From assembly GCF_963675985.1 (NCBI RefSeq), contig NZ_OY780958.1, positions 558,001 to 622,000 on the forward strand: a DNA stretch of 64,000 nucleotides, in the 5' to 3' direction. This DNA comes from an uncultured Roseibium sp. GTDB lineage: Bacteria > Pseudomonadota > Alphaproteobacteria > Rhizobiales > Stappiaceae. Made by a program: the position numbers and the translations under genes. Below are positions 36,063 through 43,400 of this stretch, piece by piece; position 1 is the stretch's first letter, and the number at the start of each line of letters is the position of its first letter. Under the pieces are notes generated by a model. It was not told the DNA's origin. It saw only the letters and a list, made by a program, of their open reading frames with translations, and searched no databases.

Positions 36063-37742
36063 TTAGAGCTTGAAGGTGATGGGGAGATCGTTAAGCGGCG
36101 GCGCACCGGGAACGGTACCGGCCTGATGTACCCAGGGCTCGATCATGCGATAGGATACGAGGTCGAGAAACTGGGGCGCTTGCTGCTTGAAGAACAAGAC
36201 TGCTTTGAAGTCGGCAAGCTGGAGAAAATCGTCCGGACGGCGCAGGTCTATGGCCTTCTCGCTGACGCTAAGGGAAAATCTGTCTGCGTAATTGCGAATT
36301 CCGCCGTCTGGCAAGTTGTAGTTTTCGGTGACGACGGCGCGTTTTCCAGCGCGCTTGGAGTATTCCTCCGCGTCCTTTACCGAGCGGATCGACCAGGCCA
36401 TGATCACTTCAGACTGGGTGGTAAACGCGCTGGCTTCGTCGCCGTAGCGGGACTGATAGCTCATGGTGTCCTGGACGTACGAGATGAGCTGGGCGCCTCG
36501 CGATCTTCCGATGAACAATGCCGGAAGCACGGAGGGGATGGGACCTTTCGAGAGGTTTGCGAATTCATCCAGCAGGAACGTTACGCGTGGCTCGAAACTG
36601 TCCGCGTCGATGGCCATATCCATCAGGACTTCGATCACCGCCCCGGCATAGCTGCCGTGGGTCTCGCTCTTGCCCGGATCGGTGACGATGAACACGGTCA
36701 TCGGCTTTTTCTTGATATCCGCCGGGTCAAAATCGGAATATTCGGTCCTCTGACCGAGTACGGACCCCTTGTCGTAGAGTGCGAGGGCGTTTTCGATCTC
36801 GGTGAGGATCGCTTCGGCGGTTTTCGGCGCACGCTTCAACCGGCCCAGGAACCGCTTGGCCGTATCGGCAATCGAGCCCTCGTAGCGCTCGCACCGGCTC
36901 ATCTCCAGAAGGAAACTCTCCAGTGCCTCATCGGAACCGCAGAGCCTGGTTCGAAGGGCCGGAAGATTGCAGATGAGTTCCCCGGTTTCCGCTTCCAGAC
37001 ATGCGGCATAGCTCATACATCCAGCCAGGAGGCTTTGGGCGCTATCTCGAAAGAACTTGTTCTCGCCAGAAGCCCCCGGCGGTTCGGGAATGCGCAGCAG
37101 TGCTATCTTCCGCGCCTTGTCGAGAAGCTCTGGGCTGTTTTGGTCCGCGTAACGGACCAGATGACCGATCTCGTTGAAATCGTGTGTCGAAAGGCCGGAG
37201 CCTTTGGTGAGGCGAAACGGATCGATGATGATCACGTCCTGGCCGATATTCATGCGGTGCCGGGCCGCCAGATAGACCAGTTCCGGCCCCTTGGCGGTGA
37301 CGACGAGGTTGCGATCCTTGCCAAGTGCGAAACACGCCAGAGCCGCACTCGACTCCGTTTTGCCAGCGTTTGTTGCGGCCCGGATACTGATATGCCCCGG
37401 CCCATCGTAAAACAGCATCCGGCCATCGACGGCCCCAAGCGGAAACCCCTGGCCATCCGGATTGGAGATCATGAGACCGGCAACGACAAGATCGTTGACG
37501 GTAGGAACATGCGTGCTGCCCTCGATCCCAAGTGGCATGCGCATGGCAAGAACCACTCTTGCGGCCCTCCAATCCCGGTAGAGCATCTGTGCGGTCTTGA
37601 AGGCACCGACACCAAGCAAGGCAAGAGGAAGCCATTGAATAATCGGTGGCAGGTGCATGTTGACCGTGAGCCGATAGCCCAGGAAGGTCAGAAAGGTAAG
37701 GACCGCCGCCTTCGCGGCGCTCGGGTCTTGCCGCCCGGCCAT
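36063..37742 (-). CDS. VirD4/TraG-like type IV coupling protein
   Basis: 559 residues. Two N-terminal hydrophobic segments (about 10-25 and 35-50), Walker A in RAATNAGKTESSAAL (121-135), then VTAKGPEL, and Walker B VTFLLDEFANLSKG (about 385-392) followed by LFIGRSRGAQLISYVQDTMS. This is the T4CP layout, which hands relaxase-DNA to a type IV secretion channel. No VirB channel genes are present in the window. The start shares a base with the upstream gene's stop. Confidence 0.93.
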   Translation of the reverse strand: MAGRQDPSAAKAAVLTFLTFLGYRLTVNMHLPPIIQWLPLALLGVGAFKTAQMLYRDWRAARVVLAMRMPLGIEGSTHVPTVNDLVVAGLMISNPDGQGFPLGAVDGRMLFYDGPGHISIRAATNAGKTESSAALACFALGKDRNLVVTAKGPELVYLAARHRMNIGQDVIIIDPFRLTKGSGLSTHDFNEIGHLVRYADQNSPELLDKARKIALLRIPEPPGASGENKFFRDSAQSLLAGCMSYAACLEAETGELICNLPALRTRLCGSDEALESFLLEMSRCERYEGSIADTAKRFLGRLKRAPKTAEAILTEIENALALYDKGSVLGQRTEYSDFDPADIKKKPMTVFIVTDPGKSETHGSYAGAVIEVLMDMAIDADSFEPRVTFLLDEFANLSKGPIPSVLPALFIGRSRGAQLISYVQDTMSYQSRYGDEASAFTTQSEVIMAWSIRSVKDAEEYSKRAGKRAVVTENYNLPDGGIRNYADRFSLSVSEKAIDLRRPDDFLQLADFKAVLFFKQQAPQFLDLVSYRMIEPWVHQAGTVPGAPPLNDLPITFKL

Positions 37743-38278
37743 CAGTCGCCGTGTTCCCGATCATGGGTTCCGTGATCCGGGCTGCTTTGCGTGGGCTCCG
37801 TGGACTGGATAGGCTGAGACGATGTGTGATTGCGCTCCTGGCCCGTGCGTTCCCGCGCGCTCCGGTCCCGTTCCAGAAGCTGGTCGAGCTGCATCTGATG
37901 ACGCTCGTTTAGGAAGTTCAGCTCGTTCTCGTCGTGGGACTGGATCAACCGTTTGGCATGGTCCTCAATAGCCCGCAGTTCCTTTGCCCGATCGGGGACG
38001 ACGCCCTTCGGATGCGGGGCCGGATTGCGGTGCTGGCTTCTTAAGAGGTCGCGCTCCTTCTTGATCTCCCGGTAGGGCCGCGTGCGCTGCTGCGTCTTGC
38101 GCATCTTGTCCAGTTCGGCCTCATTATGTTGGGCGAGTTGCTCGTATTCCTGCTGTGCGCCGGGGGAGAGCTGGGCGATCTCCGCCCGGCGGCCATCGGC
38201 CTCCCTAAAGGCTTCAGTTACTTTCCCTTTTTCCGGGAAACTGGACGGATTCTGGCCATAGGTGGTATCATTGGACAT
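37742..38278 (-). CDS. Hydrophilic coiled-coil protein upstream of coupling protein
   Basis: About 178 residues, rich in Glu, Gln, Arg and His, likely coiled coil (e.g. QEYEQLAQHNEAELDKMRKTQ), with a low-complexity Ser/Thr/Gln tail. No named family recognised. ATG 38278 has GGAG upstream. TGATG overlap with the coupling protein gene indicates translational coupling. Confidence 0.7.
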   Translation of the reverse strand: MSNDTTYGQNPSSFPEKGKVTEAFREADGRRAEIAQLSPGAQQEYEQLAQHNEAELDKMRKTQQRTRPYREIKKERDLLRSQHRNPAPHPKGVVPDRAKELRAIEDHAKRLIQSHDENELNFLNERHQMQLDQLLERDRSARERTGQERNHTSSQPIQSTEPTQSSPDHGTHDREHGD

Positions 38279-38313
38279 TGCTAACTCCATGTTTTTTAGG
38301 AAGGAATTTGAAG

Positions 38314-38625
38314 ATGACGGATCATCGAAGCCCGGATGGGCAAAGCCGTGCTGGCGGCGCAGGTGCAAAGCACGGAACCGAAGGTCGTTATGACGATCTG
38401 GTGCTGGCCGATATCGAACAGGCTCTCACCGCCTGGGGTGTCAATTACGGATTGCTTGGCAACGATCTGGGACTGATGGTGATGAAGGCGCTGGCGACGC
38501 ACCAATACGCCACGCTGACCCCGGAAGAGATCGCCCGCTTCAATCGGCAGGTCGGCGCGATCCTGCTGGACCAGGCCGAGCTTCTGGACGCGCATGAAGC
38601 GGCCCGGAACAGGTTACCGAATTAG
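38314..38625 (+). CDS. Small unknown island protein
   Basis: 103 residues from ATG 38314 (GGAAGGA site). The N-terminus is low complexity; the rest is helical (LVLADIEQALTAWGVNY and PEEIARFNRQVGAILLDQAELL). No motif recognised. It is divergent from the coupling-protein operon; the 35 bases between starts must contain or overlap both promoters. Confidence 0.65.
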   Translation: MTDHRSPDGQSRAGGAGAKHGTEGRYDDLVLADIEQALTAWGVNYGLLGNDLGLMVMKALATHQYATLTPEEIARFNRQVGAILLDQAELLDAHEAARNRLPN

Positions 38626-38706
38626 ATTGGAAGAGAGCTTGATTGCAGGAGGGTGACGCGCGGCGACAGGGCCGCCGCGCCATCAGGCGTTGGGAAAAGA
38701 CCTGTC

Positions 38707-39417
38707 TCAGGTCAGCAGAGCCCGCTTGGGAAATGGCAGGACCTTCTCGGTCCATCCGGTCAGGAAGGCCTTGGCCTCTTGAAGGGCCACATCCGGCTCG
38801 CCGATCATGCGGCGGTAGCGGATGAAGGCTTCGCCTTCTTCGTTAAATTCCGCCGAAGAGAAAAGGTGGCGATCAGGCCAACGCCCTGAGAGATAGGTCT
38901 GCCCCGGCTCGACTTCAAGCAGGAAGCCGAGTTTTACGAAGGAGCGCTTGCTGGCTTCGTTCAAGGACCCATCAGGCATCTGCCGGATCGCGGCATCGAT
39001 TTCCTTCGGCGGAACAAGATGCATCATGGCGTCGTGGCAAAGCCCCACGCTGCCCATGGCGGTAGCCAATTGCATGCCGCCATACTCCGGCAGGACCGCC
39101 GCCGCGCGGAACCACAGAGCGTTCTCCTCGTCCCGGTTGAACTGCATGGTGCCGATGGTCAGATCGTCGTGCCTGACGGTCACCATCATCACGTCCCGCT
39201 CGATCATATCGCTGGGACGAAACTCCCAGAGATACTTTTGGCCGGGTTCGGTGTTCAGAACCCTCTCGAACACCCTCAGGCCCTTGACGGCTTCCTCAAG
39301 GCTGTCCACGTCCCGGATAGGATCGAAGCTGTCAATCCTCAGGCCGGAGTGCCGGTTCTTTACGGTCAGGACGCTTGTTGAAAAGCGTCCCATATCATTG
39401 GTGATTGGGTTGGTCAT
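38707..39417 (-). CDS. Unknown protein, faint GNAT resemblance
   Basis: 236 residues, soluble. The segment AAVLPEYGGMQLATAMGSVGL followed by a helix recalls the acetyl-CoA loop of GNAT folds, but other motifs are not clear, so the function is open. GAGGAAG is upstream of the ATG. It follows a 94-residue gene by 12 bases in the same operon. Confidence 0.6.
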   Translation of the reverse strand: MTNPITNDMGRFSTSVLTVKNRHSGLRIDSFDPIRDVDSLEEAVKGLRVFERVLNTEPGQKYLWEFRPSDMIERDVMMVTVRHDDLTIGTMQFNRDEENALWFRAAAVLPEYGGMQLATAMGSVGLCHDAMMHLVPPKEIDAAIRQMPDGSLNEASKRSFVKLGFLLEVEPGQTYLSGRWPDRHLFSSAEFNEEGEAFIRYRRMIGEPDVALQEAKAFLTGWTEKVLPFPKRALLT

Positions 39418-39429
39418 GATTGGTCTTCC

Positions 39430-39714
39430 TCACATGTTAGAAGTGTCGGTGTCGTCGGTGGTGGCCTGGGAAAAATGGGCTTCCGCCTGCTCGCGAGCAG
39501 CTTGCCGCTCGGCTTCGTCGGTGGCGGCGAACACAGTCCGCAGTTGGTCGATGGGGAGAGCGAGCAGCAGGGTGTTGCCGCTGAGCCGGAAGGGCACGGC
39601 CAGTTCGCCAGTCGCCACGACATCGGAGGCAGCACCTGCTTCCGCCTCGACGCGGTTGAGGCACATGCTGCACAGCTTGGTGTGGAAGGTTTGGAAATCG
39701 TCTGAGTTCGACAT
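39430..39714 (-). CDS. Small unknown protein with CxxC
   Basis: 94 residues. KLCSMCLNRVE gives one CxxC; the middle is a beta segment (VPFRLSGNTLLLALP), and the tail is acidic. AAAGGAG lies upstream of the ATG. No family recognised. Probably co-transcribed with the 236-residue gene. Confidence 0.65.
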   Translation of the reverse strand: MSNSDDFQTFHTKLCSMCLNRVEAEAGAASDVVATGELAVPFRLSGNTLLLALPIDQLRTVFAATDEAERQAAREQAEAHFSQATTDDTDTSNM

Positions 39715-39903
39715 AGCAGTCAGCTCCTTTCTTCGAGATGAGCTGACGGTGCCATGGGGTATTCCGCGAGTAATCCAGATCGATCTGGAAAAGCATCTGG
39801 ATGATCTGGAATGGCGTCTGGATTGTCTGGGGAGATAGCAGAAATAAGTATTTATACGTATTTTTCTTGTATTTTACGTATTTGTTATGTTATTAAGTTA
39901 CGT

Positions 39904-40374
39904 ATGAATAATAACGATATTGAAGAAATACTTTTTAGTTATACGAAAGCGTTCAAGTTTAAGGACAGTGGGCAAATCAAGAGCAAGTTCACCTATGCAG
40001 CCAAGCCTGGTGCTCATGGCGTCGATCTATCGCGCGCGTTCGATAACTTGCACAGCTTCGACGACCAACCGGCAATCGTGCATTATGATCGGCAGGGGAA
40101 TGTGATTGAAATGCAATGGAGGGACCAAAACCGTCCCCATAGGTTAAACGGCCCGGCAGTGCTCAAGTTCACACCGGGGAAGAAATACCCGCATCTTGAA
40201 TGCTGGTATCAAGACGAAAATTTACATCGTATTGGCGCCGCTTCTCTCATCCGCCGTGATCCCGACAGCGGGGAAATCCTCGAAGCCTTATATTATATAA
40301 ATGGCAAGAAACTGAACAAAGCTGAAACCCGTAAAAATTTGAATGCTGCAGTTGATTTAGCTCCGAAGATGTAA
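39904..40374 (+). CDS. Unknown protein with HRxNGPA-type repeat
   Basis: 156 residues. RPHRLNGPAVLKF and ECWYQDENLHRIGAASL resemble the degenerate HR-DGPA repeats seen in some phage and giant-virus proteins. The 5' region is very AT-rich. The ATG at 39904 has no strong ribosome site. It lies 43 bases before the giant repeat protein gene on the same strand and may be its partner. Confidence 0.6.
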   Translation: MNNNDIEEILFSYTKAFKFKDSGQIKSKFTYAAKPGAHGVDLSRAFDNLHSFDDQPAIVHYDRQGNVIEMQWRDQNRPHRLNGPAVLKFTPGKKYPHLECWYQDENLHRIGAASLIRRDPDSGEILEALYYINGKKLNKAETRKNLNAAVDLAPKM

Positions 40375-40417
40375 CAACCTAAGGCTGATTGTGATCAGTG
40401 TCTTGGGGAGCCCCTTT

Positions 40418-43400
40418 ATGACAGGTGGGGGAGTTTCGTTTACCGAATTTAGAAAAGAGATTAAGCGTCAAATTTACAGAAATGACTGCGAAACAGATTT
40501 CAAGATCGCAGTCGGCACCCAAGCGATGGCACTTGGTTGCCGAAAGGGAAATTGGAAGTATTGGTTGAAAAAAGCCCCATTCTCAAAGGAAGATAAGGAG
40601 AGATTTGGGAAAAAAATCGATAGCCCTTGGATTTCCGATCTGAAATCCAAGGGGAGCGGAGATCCCGATCTTGCAATTGCAATTTATTTTCGTCTGCATT
40701 GCCATACGGACGATCTCTCATTTGCGAATAACGTCGACCGGGTCGTTTTTGCCAAAGGTGATGTAGACGATGCCGAAGAAGCAGGCGGCAAGGTCGAAAA
40801 GACAATTTTTGAGCAGGAAACCGGACAACGGGTCTTTGTCGAAAGGCCGAGTGAGAGGACAGACCACAGCGAAACTTTCGCTCAGATCGTTGATCGCCTA
40901 GAAAATATTGCGCGAAATACGACGCCTTCTCCGTCCGAACACCCACCCGCTGCTCGTGAAAGCGATCCGGCGACGGATGATAAAGGAGAAACTGTCTGCC
41001 TGGAAATCCCTCAGCCTAAACTCAGTCTTCGAACCGCCGACCGCCGTTTCCACTATTCCCAGACCCAGATCGATGTTCTAGGGCGCCAGGCTGAACAAGC
41101 AGAGTTGAAGGCATTCTTGGAGTGCGAAAAAAGATTCTGCTGGTTCCAGATTGCCGGTGCTGGCGGCCAAGGAAAAAGCCGCCTCGCATATGATCTTGCC
41201 AAGTCATGCGGAGCGGACTGGAAAGCGGGGTTTATCAATGCGGGCGATCTGAATGCCTTCAGCGCGCATTGGGAGCACTGGCAGCCCAACAAGCCGACGC
41301 TGATCATCGTCGATTATGTCTGGGCTGCATTGGAACCACTGAAAGCTGCGTTACAAACGCTTGGAAGGCGTGACGATCTCGATCACTCGGTCCGCTTGTT
41401 AATAGTAGAGCGGCAACGCTGGGACCGGGGCGGGGTGAGGAAGAACAAATATCGCGACGGGGAGGACTTTAACCTGGAGATTTCGGCAGGCGAAGGCCGT
41501 GCCGAATGGTTCCTGGCCCTCTTCGAAAATGAGGGGGAAGAAGAACGTCTGTCGCAAACCTGTTTTTCAAAACGGGTAAGGGAGCTGACGAACCTCTCCT
41601 CCGATGATCTCGTGAAGGTTGTACGCCAGGTGGCCAATTTGGAGCATGGTTCCATTTCTCTGGGCGACGGCAAAATCAAAGAACATCTGGAGCGGATCGA
41701 CAGGTCGGGCCGCCCCCTCTTTGCCCACCTGCTAGGAGTGGCCCTAGCTGAAGGGGCGTTTAAGGAAGGTTGGACGCGAGATGATTTACTCCGAGAGACC
41801 ATCAAGCGCGATCAGATGCACCGTTGGAAGGCCGCATTCGAAGATCATCCCTCCAAACTTGGATATCCGGGCATAGGAGAGAACACCCTACCGATGCGGC
41901 TTGCCACATTGGCGACGATGATCGACGGATTGGATTGCGGTGCGCTGGTCGAGCATCCCGGGTGGGACGATGTCAATGAATCCGCTGTCCTGGCTGCCAC
42001 TGTGTTGAACGATGGACCGCGTGGCGAGAGGGTCTCCGTTGCAAGCGCGGTTCCGTCGTTGCAGCCGGACATTTTGGGGGAATGGTTTGTCCTGGAAAGC
42101 CTGAGCGGCTTTATCCATCTGGCGAGGTTTGCGGGTCTGGCTTGGCAACTAGCTCCGAAACAGATGGCGGCTTTTTTAGAACGGTGTGCACGGGACTTTC
42201 CGGAGCACCAAAAAACGTTTGAATTGTTGGATCATTGGCCTGAGCAGGAAGCTGCGCAAAAAGCCTATGCGTTCGTATCGTCAGCAGTGCTCGGCGCTTT
42301 GGGAATAAGAGAAGGCAAGGTTTATCCAGAAACGCTTTTTACGGCACTGGAATTGGGGAAGTCACTGCAGGACGGTCCAGCGATTGGCGCAATCGCCTAC
42401 TGCCACTACGCGGGCGTGAATTTTGAAAAAGATGAAAAGATTGCCTTCGATCTATGGCAGGAGGCAGCGTTGCTCGGTCATTCTGGTTCACAGAAAAATT
42501 TGGGTATTTGCTACAGTCAAGGAATTGGAACTGAAACAAATTTGGTTGAGGCGCTTGAGTGGTGGCGCAAGGCGGCGGATGCCGGGGACGGCAGTGCCAT
42601 GTTGGCTCTCGGCGTGGCCTATAACAGCGGCGATGGCGTTGAACGGGACCGGGCGCAGGCGCTTGAGTGGTGGCGCAAGGCGGCGGATGCCGGGGACGGC
42701 AGTGCCATGTTCGCTCTCGGCGTGGCCTATGACAGCGGCGATGGCGTTGAACGGGACCGGGCGCAGGCGCTTGAGTGGTGGCGCAAGGCGGCGGATGCCG
42801 GGGACGGCCGTGCCATGTTCGCTCTCGGCGTGGCCTATGAGACCGGCGATGGCGTTGAACGGGACCGGGCGCAGGCGTTTGAGTGGTGGCGCAAGGCGGC
42901 GGATGCCGGGGACGGCAGTGCCATGTTCGCTCTCGGCGTGGCCTATAACAGCGGCGATGGCGTTGAACAGGACCGGGCGCAGGCGCTTGAGTGGTACCGT
43001 AAGGCGGCGGATGCCGGGAACGGTAGTGCCATGTTCGCTCTCGGCGTGGCCTATGACAGTGGCGATGGCGTTGAACGGGACCGGGCGCAGCCGCTTGAGT
43101 GGTGGCGCAAGGCGGCGGATGCCGGGGACGGCCGTGCCATGTTCGTTCTCGGCGTGGCCTATGACAGTGGCGATGGCGTTGAACGGGACCGGGCGCAGGC
43201 GCTTGAGTGGTGGCGCAAGGCGGCGGATGCCGGGGACGGCCGTGCCATGTTCGCTCTCGGCGTGGCCTATGAGACCGGCGATGGCGTTGAACGGGACCGG
43301 GCGCAGGCGTTTGAGTGGTGGCGCAAGGCGGCGGATGCCGGGGACGGCAGTGCCATGTTCGCTCTCGGCGTGGCCTATAACAGCGGCGATGGCGTTGAAC

